Shown here one piece after another: positions 12,497-23,600 of a DNA stretch of 64,000 bases. The stretch covers positions 72,537,328 to 72,601,327 of the forward strand of contig NC_068355.1 in assembly GCF_020536995.1 (NCBI RefSeq), given 5' to 3'. The DNA comes from Dreissena polymorpha. Lineage: Eukaryota > Mollusca > Bivalvia > Myida > Dreissenidae. Both the position numbers and the translations under genes were made by a program. Positions within the stretch are counted from its first letter, which is position 1, and every line of letters starts with the position of its first letter. The notes beneath the pieces are model-generated. The model saw only the letters and a list, made by a program, of their open reading frames with translations. It was not told the origin of the DNA and did no database searches.

Positions 12497-13521
12497 TATT
12501 ATTCCCCCAAAATGGCGGAAAGATATAGAATAAGCTTGTGCCTCAGTCTGTCGGTCAATCACTTTTCAGGGCTAAATCTCAGAAACAAAACAAGATATCA
12601 ACATGAAACTTCATGTGTGTATAGATATCAATGAGAAGAAGTGTCATGCACAAGAACCATTACCCTACATTATCTTAAATAAGAGTTATTTCCCTTTTTT
12701 ATGATGTATTTTATCAGGGTAATATCTACATACAATAGTCCAACACGAAACTTCATGTGTGTATATGTATCAATCAGGAGGAATGCCTTGTACAAGAACC
12801 ATAGCTCTACATTTTTTTAACAAGAGTTAATGCCCTTCGTTCTTTTTGTATGATGCAAATGTTCAGGGTTATATATCACATACCATTCAAGATTCCAACA
12901 AGAATTTTCATGGATGTATAGATATCAATAAGGAGAAATGCCTTGTACAATAACCATAACCCTTCACTGTCTTAAACAAGAGTTATTGCCCATTGTTATT
13001 TATGTTTGATGTACTTTTCAGGACTATATCTCAAATATGGTACACTATTTTTGCATGAAAATTCATGGGTGTGTAGATATCAATAAGAAATGCTATGCAT
13101 ACAAACTATAACCCTACACTTTCTTAAATAAGAGTTATTGACCCTTGCTTTTTTTGAATGATGCAACTTTTCAGGTCAATACATCCGATACGATACAGAT
13201 TTCGACATGAAAGTTTATGGATGTATAAATCAATAAAAAGAATTGTTTTGCACGAGAACCATAACCTTACACTTTCTCAAATAAGAGTTATGCTCCTTTG
13301 TTGTTGTTGTATCATGTAACATGCCAAGGCTTTATATCAGCTAAACTACAAGATTTCTATTGGATTTATTTATATAAATTAGGAAAATTAAACTGCTTAT
13401 AAACAATAACCTTACACATAATTATTTTGTTTCAGTAAGATACTGTATATCAAGAGATTAGCACCCATCCATAAACAAACTATATTTAGCAGGGATATCA
13501 ATTTAACAAATTTACTTGTTA
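12497..13521 (+). mobile_element. Family H element, long copy
   Basis: It starts TATTCCCCCAAAATGG and holds about six monomers of roughly 155 bp ('cagggctatatctca', 'catgaaacttcatg', 'agatatcaataagg', 'acaagaaccataaccct', 'cttaaataagagttatt'). The end matches the short copy at 885-1088: 'agcagggatatcaatttaac' and then a small AATTT/AAATT stem and CTTGTT. Confidence 0.6.
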
Positions 13522-13611
13522 TGTAATGTCCTTGATTGCAATTTTCAGAAAAAAAAAACAAACACTTAACATGAATAAATCATTGTTAACGCAATCATTT
13601 AATGTCACTCG

Positions 13612-13860
13612 CTGTAAATGTCAGTCAGTCCATCAGTCAGTCGGTCTGTCCGAAAACTTAAACAATGCCCATAACTTTTGCAATATTGAAGATAGCAACT
13701 TGATATTTGGCATGCATTTGTATCTCGTGGAGCTGCACATCTTGAATGGTGAAAGGTCGAGGTCATTCTTTAAGTTCAAAGGTCAAATATATGGCTTCTA
13801 AGCGGCGCAGTAGGGGGCATTGAGTTCCTAACAAACACATTTTAAATATTTGAAGTTTGA
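13612..13860 (+). mobile_element. Family B element, short copy
   Basis: Leader of GTCAGTCC/GGTCTGTCC, the monomer phrases 'gatagcaacttgatatttgg' and 'gagctgcacatcttgaatgg', one 'aaggtcgaggtcat', and the 3' end 'agtagggggcattgagtt' followed by 'aacaaacacatttt'. The 5' hairpin and the terminal CTTGTT are not preserved. Confidence 0.65.
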
Positions 13861-15162
13861 TTATAAAATTAAGAAATGGAGTTGCATAAGATAATGTATA
13901 ACTTGTGACCAACTCAACGTTGAAGCTTTAAAAGAATTTTGCAAAAAGGAAATGCCCATAGAGCATTCCTTCATAAAATTATAATGTATTGCCGGCCAGG
14001 AGCTATAATCATGCAGCCTTTGCCAGCCCGGACTGATCATTTCCGGACGAAAAAAAAGATGATTAAAGACAAAAAAGGTTGTTTTTTAACAATATTTTAC
14101 TATTTCATACTAATGGTATTTAGTATCAATATTCATAAATGTCAATGACAAATAATGAATCTTAATTCTTCTTAATCAAATAGTGTACTTTTGAGAGCTT
14201 CACAATATTCATTCCGTTTAGAGAAAGTTAATAATTTAATTAAATGCTTGTTTCTTTGATTGTTTATTGTATTAATGTTATGTTACTGCATTGTAACTCT
14301 TGTGTTTATGTAGACAGTTTGCGGGAATGTAAACATGACCTTTGTTTATGACCGGTTTGCTTACAAATTAATCTTATAAAACATGGACTAAAACGCACAT
14401 GGTTGTTAATTTTGATTCCTTTTGCAAAATGAAACCATATAGTGATGACTTAGCGTGTTTTTCGCTTTGACTATGTTGCAAAAATCTTCAGATACACTTA
14501 CGACATTCAGAAAAGACAACCAATGAAAAAGCGTTTTACATTATTGGAGAAATTATATATAAATGGTAAATTTTAACGTTGGCTTTGAAACTTTTCTGAA
14601 AATAGCTTGTGGCATTTGAAATTTCACCATAACTTTATTACCGGAAATAAGGTCTTGCAATATTAGAATAATTTACTGATTTTCAAAATTATAATTGGAA
14701 AATCCGAGGACCAACAGTTTTTCGGAAAGACTGATAAGAGTATATTAATTTAACTTAAGTCTGTTGGAATGTGAAAGCAATTTTTAAAAGCTGAATAACA
14801 GATCTATTCACATGTTTATCTTGACTATACTAATGGCACAAAATTGACATTGCTAATTTAATCATTTGAAATGCTAACACATTTGAATAATTATAGTGGA
14901 AACAATATAACTCTATGGTCAAGTTATGACTTTAAAAAATTATTCAGTACCCATGCTTCAATAGCTCCTTCAATCAGATTACCCTACCCTGTGAATTCCT
15001 GTAAATTGTAATACAGTAATTAGATATGATCACTCCCCAAATCTCTTTGTGTGAGTGTAGTGTCAGGCAATTTGAATAAGATTTTAAATAGATTGAATTG
15101 CTTTCATACCTGCCAAATTAATTGAGGCTATATACAAAATTCACTGGTAATCATCAATTAAA
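13861..15162. other. Gap, no feature seen
   Basis: AT-rich, with no array, terminal repeats or supported exon. The 69-residue frame at 13939-14148 looks like no known protein. Confidence 0.4.
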
Positions 15163-15840
15163 GGGACTGTCCAGCAGATTTTGGCATGTATTAAAGCTTG
15201 TCATTAACTGCTTAAAATGCTTTATATTGAAATTTTTTAAATATTTGAACTAAAAATCTCCAGTAAACATGAGATGTGTTTGTGCCCCCAATTGCGCCAC
15301 TTTGAAGCCATAAATTTGACCTTTGACCTTGAAGGATGACCTTGACCTTGACCTTTCACCACTCAAAATTTGCAGCTCCATGAGAAACAAATGCATGCCA
15401 AATATCAAGTTGCTATCTTCAATATTGCAAAAGTAAGGAAGAAGGTTAAAGTTTTGGTTAAAGTTTTTGATTTTTTTTTTTTACCTTTGACCTTGAAGGA
15501 TGACCTTGACCTTTCACTACTCAAAATGTGCAGCTCCATGAGATACACATGCATGCCAAATATCAAGTTGCTATCTTGAATATTGCAAAAGTTATGACCA
15601 AGGTTAAAGTTTTGGTTAAAGTTTTGGGACACACATACAATGACAGACAGGCCAAAAACAATATACCCCCGATCTTTCGATCCGAAGGCATAAAAATAAG
15701 AATACAAATTTAAAGAAGAAGAAAAAACATTAACCTCCACAGGGCTCGAACCACTGACCCCTAGAGTCATGGAGTTATGGAGTAAAATGTCTCCCAACTT
15801 TACCACTCGACCATCCACGCTCACGACAAATGCTGAGGTA
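15163..15840 (-). mobile_element. tRNA-derived SINE, split by a family B insertion
   Basis: The right part (about 15696-15840) carries on the minus strand a pol III A-box-like GGTCGAGTGGTAAAG and a B box GGTTCGAGCCC (complement at 15742-15752). The left part (15163-15264) is the SINE tail ('cagattttggcatgtatt', 'aaatctccagtaaa'). The same tail and B-box order occurs undivided at 36051-36243. A reversed family B element occupies 15265-15695 between the two halves. Confidence 0.65.
15265..15695 (-). mobile_element. Family B element, reverse orientation, in a SINE
   Basis: This is the clearest minus-strand copy of any of the short tandem-repeat families. Read on the minus strand it starts TTTTATGCCTTCGGATCG with hairpin partner CGATC..GGGGG, has two monomers with 'gagctgcac' and AGGTCAAGGTCATCC, and ends with GGGGGCACAAACACATCTC followed by ATGTTT, a changed form of CTTGTTT. 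The clean joints with the SINE halves define its ends. Confidence 0.7.
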
Positions 15841-15846
15841 TTTTTA

Positions 15847-16468
15847 TTATGCTCCCCGAAATAAATATCGGCGGAGCATATAGTTGCCAGTTTGTCCTTC
15901 CTTACTTACTTACTTCCTATACTTCCGTCACACTTTTGCTACCGTTTCTCATAGTGCCTTCAATACTTTACCAATTGCTTTTATATTTGGCATGTAGGTA
16001 CCTTGCATGGACCTCTACCTTTTGATGAGGTTTGAGGTCACTGGGGTTAAGGTCAAGGTCACCAATTCTAATAATGGACTTCCTTCCGTCACACTTTTGC
16101 TACCGTTTCTCATAGCGCCTTCAATACTTTACCAATCTCTTTCATACTTGGCATGTAGGTACCTTGCATGGACCTCTACCTTTTGATGAGGTTTGAGGTC
16201 ACTGGGGTCAAGGTCACCGAGGCTAATAATAGACTTTCTTCCGTCACACTTTTGCTACCGTTTCTCATAGCGCCTTCAATACTTTACCAATCGCTTTCTT
16301 ATTTGGCATGTAGGTACCTTGCATAGACCTCTACCTTTTGATGAGGTTTGAGGTCACTGGGTCAAGGTCACCATGGCTAATAATAGATTTTTTAGGTGTT
16401 TATTAAAACATACATTGACAAAGCGCATCATCGGGGAGCATCCATCAGTTTCACTGATATTCTTGTTT
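15847..16468 (+). mobile_element. Family D element, complete
   Basis: It starts TTATGCTCCCCGAAAT with hairpin partner TCGGCGGAGCATA. Three monomers follow, repeating at 15922, 16083 and 16238 (steps of 161 and 155 bp): 'cttccgtcacacttttgct', 'ggcatgtaggtaccttgc', and 'gaggtcactggggtcaagg' then 'tcacc'. Near the end TCGGGGAGCATCC is an inverted copy of the start. It is followed by the stem-loop ATCAGTttcACTGAT and TTCTTGTTT. Confidence 0.75.
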
Positions 16469-17023
16469 AGCTATATAAGAAATCCTCGTAGTTCCCCAAA
16501 ATATCGATTCGCATCGAACGACGCTTTTGACTGTTGGACAGTCCATTTAAAGAGACTTTTGCAAATGTTACAGTTACAACCCCAGGTTTCAAAACTGACC
16601 ATGATCAAGTGACAAATAAGCGATATAGATGTACATATTCGACTAAGATTACAACTCATCTTTAAAGGCCAAGTCAGAGTTGTTATATACGAGGCATGCA
16701 ACATCATTTAGTGGTCATCTACCAAGTTTGTTAAAATAATTATCTTGGGTGAAAATTGGCCACGCTTGTTGATGTGGGAACTTAAATATTTTAAAAATTA
16801 ATTTTATAGCTTAACAACTTAAAAAACACACACAAATTACACAGCTTTGATATGTGGTATGTTTTTCCTCTATAGATATTGTATGAAACATTTCACCCTA
16901 TTACACAGGTGAGTGATCAAGGGCATTCTTGGTTCTCTTGTCTCAACCATTTAATCAATTGAACATAATGTTTTCAATGATAAATTTCAGCTTGAAAAGA
17001 GGTATAAATGATATTAATTATTA
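16469..17023. other. Gap, no feature seen
   Basis: AT-rich sequence without supported genes. The open frames here overlap the family D end. Confidence 0.4.
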
Positions 17024-17172
17024 TAAATGCAGTGCTTAAATAGTGCCTATATTTAATGCAGTGCTTAAATGGTGCCTATATTTAATGCAGTGCTTAAATG
17101 GTGCCTATATTTAATGCAGTTCCTTAATCGTGCCTATATTTAATGCAGTGCTTAAATAGTGCCTATATTTAG
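17024..17172. repeat. 29-bp minisatellite, five copies
   Basis: The unit is 'tgcagtgcttaaatggtgcc' plus 'tatatttaa', starting at 17028, 17057, 17086, 17115 and 17144, each step exactly 29 bp. The fourth copy has several changes. Confidence 0.9.
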
Positions 17173-18330
17173 AGGAAAGTCTATCCTTATTCTGCTTTAA
17201 GCTGTAATCCTTTCAGTTGACACAAACATGCATATAACATTATAGGAAAGAAAAAACAGGTTCTTTGGCCCAACAAGTTTTAATAATGTTTGAAAACGAG
17301 TCAGTACAAGATTTTAACAGCTTAGCAAATTAGATTGTCCTCTCCCGCATATGTCTTTTATGAAAAAAGAAATGTTAAAATAACGGTAAACTTTGGTATA
17401 CAAGGTTTTGCATTTAGTTCACAGTAGAAACTGTAGTTAAGGTATTTTCAATAAGAAATTTGCCTATTGTCCACGTAATCAACTCCAATAAGAATTTTAC
17501 CCTTATCAACATATTAATATTCCTTTACGAACGATTTTCAAGGCATTTTTGTGAAATTGTATTTTTTACAAAATAAATTTTTCAATTGCTTCTTATTGAT
17601 ATTCATTATCATAAAATGTTTAAAATCAATCCTGATAATTGCCTAAAATATTGTCGCTTTGAGGAATGGCTTTGCACATGACCGTCAGTTGGACTGTCTA
17701 AAACCACGCAAATTGGTATGACATTATTTTGTGAGAACAAAAATGCTCCTATTAATTTTGAGGGTTACAGGTCAAAGGTCAAGGTCACAAGAGTTTGTCA
17801 CAGTATATTTGTGTCTACATATCTTGAGAATTCTTCGACCCATTATCGTTATCATGCAAATGTATACATGTATATTTGTTTCTTGAGAGAAAGGACAGTG
17901 GATACTTATTGATCTAGGGGTAATGAGGTCAGTTATACACGGTACAGCTCTGGGCTTGTAACAGGAAATCCTGGCACCGTAATCTGAAACCTTTTGACCT
18001 ACACAAATGTGAGCTTGTGATGTTTATTAGCGGTGTCGTGCGAAATGTGTCTTTGAACAGAAGCGACCAGCAAAGCTGCAGTCAAGCCTGCGCATCTGCC
18101 TTACTGTCTACAGATCCGTTAAGTATTGCCAGCCCATATTGTTCTATAGTCATTCTAACCCAAGCTCTGATGCAACCATAACAGTTGTCAGATACTGGCA
18201 TTGGTATGTGAACTTTGCACTGGTAATCTGTTCAATGGTAAACCAGCTCATCCCAGAAAAGTGCGAGTGTAGGTCTTAACACTGAACATGACTGAACTAT
18301 TATTGAACAATATCAACAAACCAAAAAGAG
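17173..18330. other. Gap with one relic of family A
   Basis: At about 17755-17795 the phrase 'ggtcaaaggtcaaggtcac' survives inside otherwise unrelated sequence, a relic of a family A or C monomer. No gene is supported. Confidence 0.4.
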
Positions 18331-18432
18331 TGTGCTCCCAATTTTAGAAGAGTTCTTTTGCTTTTCATTGATAGGTCCTTCGGGCTCCCAATTTTATAAG
18401 AGTTTTTTTGCTTTTCGTAGGTAGGTCCTTCG
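18331..18432. repeat. 50-bp tandem duplication
   Basis: Two adjacent copies of a unit starting 'gctcccaattttagaagag' and ending 'taggtccttcgg', differing at a few bases. Confidence 0.8.
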
Positions 18433-20302
18433 GTTGATCCGTAGACTGTCTAGAAGCGAGCATAACATGTACGTTAACACATATATTTTACTTTAGATCT
18501 ACAGGTTGTTTTTTTTTTAAAGTTATCTGCACATGTAATATCCAAACCGGAAACCGGAACTGGAAATTTTCAAAGTAAATAACCAGCGTCTTCTGATTGA
18601 TCATAATGATACAATACATAAAAATGATCTAATTTACGACTTTTTAATATTCTTAAATTCTTCTCTGTATTTATTGTGACTATATTTCGAACAACACATC
18701 AGCATTTTTCGTGTAAAACAGTTGTCTTTATCCCGGGTCGTTCCCCGTTCGATGACGTCAATTTAGCACTGTAGTTCCGATGTTTATGATTTTCGGACAT
18801 TTGATTGGTTGAAATGTTAGAAAATTGACCTAAGGAAAATAGGAGCTAAAGAAATGGCTACAAACGACTATACTTTATTCTAAACAACAACTTCGTGAAA
18901 TGTTAAAATTTAATTAAAATATCTTTATTTAAGCTTTTTGTTAGTTTCTTGTCAGACTGTGACAATAAACTAGGACAAATTTATTCTGTTTAAATGCCAT
19001 AGATACAAATGCCTGCATTTTATGCAGTGTGTGGTTTTTAAAGAGATATGACAGAATACTATGTAAGTATCATTGAGTACTGGAATTTGTCCGATGCGTT
19101 AAAGAAAGGATTATACGGCGAGGCTTGCCATGAGCAACACATCATTAGCATCATAAAGTGACTAAGAAATAAACAAAATGATCAAACACAATTGTAATTT
19201 AACGAAGCACACAATTGGGATATTAAAATATCTATTGGAACTGAAACTGTTTTGTAGGATAAATTGATGATACAATTGCAGCTTTTACAAGAGTTTATGA
19301 AAAACTTAATATAGTATAAAAGTCACGCTAATACCTTAATGACATTGTTAATCCACTCCTAGATTGATACTTATTTGAAGATTGCTACTCAACATTTTGC
19401 CAATGTAAGTTGACATTCACATCAACAAAATGTATATTCTAAGATTTAAGAGAATTGGGTTCACCCCATGCAGCTACAATAATGAATGTGTGTAGTAATT
19501 GACTGCTTCAATATTTTTATTAAATGGTAGCTATTGTCTGTACCATATTTTAAATGACTTAATCATTGGAACCATATAATAAAAGTAAAAAAAACACAAC
19601 AGTTGGACATATTTATGAAAAGCTTTCAAGTTTGTTGATTGTTTAATTAACAAAATATTAAGGTCACACCATTCTCAGTAGCTGGCTCAACGACCAATCC
19701 GAAACTAAAAATGAATGCATCCAACACATTTGTTGTCAATGTTATTCATTCATGTGTTTAAAACAGAAGGTGTATCACTCAGGCTTTTGCTATGTCAGTA
19801 TGCAATATTCACACTAGTCAACTAGCGCAATTGCATTTAAATGGCCAAGTATTACTTGTCAGTTTTAAATGCTGTTTGAGGAAAAGTATCTAATATATTG
19901 TAATAAAATTTGTTTATGTAACAAGCTTCTGTATTATCATTATAATTATATTATCATAACATGGCATGTATTAGAGCAATTAAAAATGTGGTGTGTTAAA
20001 CACTCTGGTTTAAAGTGTTTATCTACAAAGTTTGTTTTTTTGCAGTTTAAAGTAATCAATACACTCAGTACCCAATAGTCAGGTGACAGTATACATAGTT
20101 ACACTGTTTACTCCTATAATACAATCGCCATTTGACGGTTAACTTGGTTGCTGTTCAGTTCAAAATTTCTTAAAACTTGTCTGTGTTTAATGACATTGTG
20201 TGTGTGTGTTTTCTGGGATATTTAGTGTACACACGCTTGGACATAAATATTTCAATTGATTTTAGTTTGTAAAATCTTGTTTGTTGAAAGTGAATTATCA
20301 AA
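18433..20302. other. 5' flank of the TRIM-like gene
   Basis: No repeats that I recognise. The last 200 bp should hold the 5' leader. A possible splice acceptor (TTTTAG at 20260-20265) would leave a 37-base untranslated piece before the ATG. I cannot place a promoter; no clear TATA or initiator stands out from the AT-rich background. Confidence 0.3.
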
Positions 20303-20640
20303 ATGGCAACATCTGGAATTTCAAGAAATTATGATTTTGTTAAATATTATTGTTGTACAATCTGCGAGAAAGAACGATCTGTAGAAATAGATGCAGATTT
20401 TTACTGTAAAACATGTCTTAAATACTTCTGCAGAAGATGTATTAACTCCCACAGACAGCATGGTTGGTTGTTTTTCAAAAAATCTCCTTATGGAAAGGAT
20501 AAAATAATGAAGTGGCCACTTTCTAAGAAGATGGAGACTTCTCTTTTAACATGCGTCATACACAAGAGTGAACAAATAACAATGTACTGCGCAGACCACA
20601 GTCAGCTGTGCTGCTCTAAATGTGTTGAGCTTAATCACAG
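20303..20640 (+). CDS. TRIM-like gene, exon 1 (B-boxes)
   Basis: The ATG at 20303 has a good context (AAAATGG, A at -3 and G at +4), and the protein starts MATSGISRN, as I recall for bivalve paralogues. The exon covers both zinc-binding B-boxes and ends ...LNH plus AG of an arginine codon. The donor is CACAG|GTAGCG. Confidence 0.85.
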
Positions 20641-23600
20641 GTAGCGTATTATTACTTATTTTATATCAGTATAAATTATTGCATTGTATTACCTGTATGC
20701 AACAGGGGCATCGGAAGCACATTAACAATTTGGGGCGGCGGATGGGGTGGGTATGGGAGAGGGTATCCCCCTCCCGTTGGTGGGGGTCCGGCATACCCTG
20801 GAATTTTTTTCAAATTTGAGCATCAAATGGCGCATTTTGGTGCGTTGCTTATGATGCCTGATACCTAACCTTATACACGTCTATTGCAGGCATTTTTTGA
20901 ATGACAAAAGTTGTGACAGACAGACACACGATGGAGAAGTGATCACTATATGTCGCAGTTTGTACTTTGTAGCAGGCAACACAACAATAGGGATCATGTG
21001 GGTTGAAAGAACGTTCTTCAGGATTTTTTTGTGCCGAAATTCCGTTTTAGAAATTAGAAATTCGTTTGTTGGTTTGGAGTACACATATTGAAATGACACA
21101 AAAAGTGGTAAAAAACATTAAATAAGTTTAAAAAATTATAGAATTACTTTGAGTTATTACAATTAATTCAGGTATCTTGAGGTATCTTTAATTTTGTGAT
21201 AATTAAGGACTTTTGGATATCGGCACATTTGTTTCATGTCATACTTTCCTTTATATTAATAGAAAGAAGCAAAGGCTTAGATCATACCGACAATTTAAGA
21301 TTTCCAGGTTTAATTACTCAATGATTAAGGGATTATTGTTATAAAAGAGACCTATTAATTACCCCCTGTCACAACATAATTGACACGTACATTTCCGCGT
21401 GCGAGTGATGACAATCAACAATACACATGTCATAATCGCGAAAGCATGATTACCTTGCTTTGTGGAAAAGATATTTTCAAATATATGTGTATTGAAATGA
21501 TTTTTTTTAAATGTCTTTGATGAAATTTCATTTTTGCCGAAAATATAGGGGTGGCGGTCGCTGCCCCAGCCGCCCCAGCTCCGACGCCTCTGTGAAATTA
21601 CCATCATCCATGTTAATTTGTTTGGAGTATTCTATTATTAAGTTATATAAGGTTTTCAAAATCATTTCTTGTGTGCAATTTTTTCTTGAGCTTTAATTTG
21701 TTTATTTGTGTTTGTTTGAAATAACATTTCAAAGTTCAAGCATATGGATTACAAGACATTGGCAACATTTCAGCAACAAATGTAGTATATAGTATAGCAA
21801 TACCTTAAGGCTTTAATCAACCTGCCTGTATAATGTATCATGCATATGTTCCTTTACTCTATTTATGGAGGATAGTTCACACTTGATGTTTGCTTGTTTG
21901 AGCCTGCATTTTTAACCTTCTCATTGTGACCTTTTCTCAGTTTTGTTTCTTTATCTGGTTGTTTGTTGCCTGTCATCAACAATTTGCATTGAACACTATA
22001 GAGGCGCCACATGTCTTGCCCAATTTTCATGGAACTTTGTATTAACAGTTCCTGTAGATTAAATATACGTTCAATAGTGCCTTTTCATCGATTTTTAGTT
22101 GGTCGCGTTAGATTGGTCGAGTAAATTTACAGACCTTGTTTTGCAAATCAATATGTTCTTAGAAGCCTTAGCTATGCTAAAAACTGAAACTCACTATGCT
22201 AGAAACAATTACCGCTGCCTGTCTGCACTGCAGAGGACGAATACTATGGAGCGTCTGCTCTACTACTCAGTGAGTGTATTTACCAGCTTATAAGGCGACA
22301 TTGGCCTGTCTAGTGTTAATCATTTACACCTGTAAGTATTGGCTGCTTTCAGGGAAAACAGGGTTTAATGCATGTCAAATAAGATTAGCCTGTGCACACT
22401 GATTAGCCTGTGCACACTGATTAGCCTGTGCACACTGATTAGCCTGTGCACACTGATTAGCCTGTGCACACTGATTAGCCTGTGCACACTGATTAGCCTG
22501 TGCTCACTGATTAGCCTGTGCACACTGATTAGCCTATGCATTGCGCACAAGCTAATCAAGGACGACAACAGCGAGCAACTTCAGTGCCTTCAGCGATTTG
22601 ATTATAATTTTGTGGCCGGTTTGTTGACATTTGTAGTTTAAATCTGAGTTTTCATGTAATTTCCAGACCGGGAAATATATGTCTTTGACCCAATATCCTG
22701 TGACCTTAAAATACTTTTGGGAATGTCTGGTTTGTCCGATCTTCATTAAACTTTTTCAGAGTTTTTCGGCGTAAGCTGTATTAAGCCAGCTTTTCACCTT
22801 AGCCTGACCTTTGTTAGCGTCCAATAGAATTCAAATAAAACTTCCCGCGGCCAAGTACAGATGAATACACTTCATTGACTGCATTGGCTGATTTGAGAAT
22901 ACGACCAGAACATTGGAAACATGTCCGCGTCTTTGTAACACTGTTTTACTGCGTGTTCAGCATGAAACAATTTTATATCTAATGAAAAGGCTTAATAGAT
23001 AGAACAGTTTTGTACTCAATCTCGACATCAATACAGTTTGTGCGTCCACCTTTTATTTTCAGAAGATTTTCAGCGCGAGAACGTTTGCACTTAAAGGCTA
23101 TGTTTTCATATTTAGTACTAACTTCCATATTCCTGTCAACATGTTAACATGTTAAAGTATAGAGAGCAGTGGAAACGAAGACTCACTTTAATGCATTGCA
23201 TTTCAACTCGCGAGGTATATCGGGTCAATTTGCGGCCACTGTGAGTGAATGTCAGAGTTTACGTACAGGTCATCGCTGCGTCTCTACCCTATGTGCTGAT
23301 CGGAGTTCGCAGCCAGGAAAATAATCGTTACATAATAAAGACGCTAAAGCGTGAACTAGGTGAACTGGAATTTTCTTTAGACCAGACAGATGTTAAATGA
23401 AGATATTCAGCGATATCATATGGTATGTCAATAATAGATTCTTAATGTGTTTTACAACAATACCACGATAAATATTATTTTTATTAATTTAACAAGAATT
23501 ATGCCATCATATTGACTAATGAATTAAGCATTAGCGCAATGATCCTCGATACTGTTAATAATCAAATCAGATAGCAACGCCAGACAAACCACTAAAACAG

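Noticed and set aside
22365-22641. Repeat peptides ISLCTL and HRLISV on opposite strands
   Set aside because: Both come from the 18-bp array, whose length is a multiple of three; no gene context.
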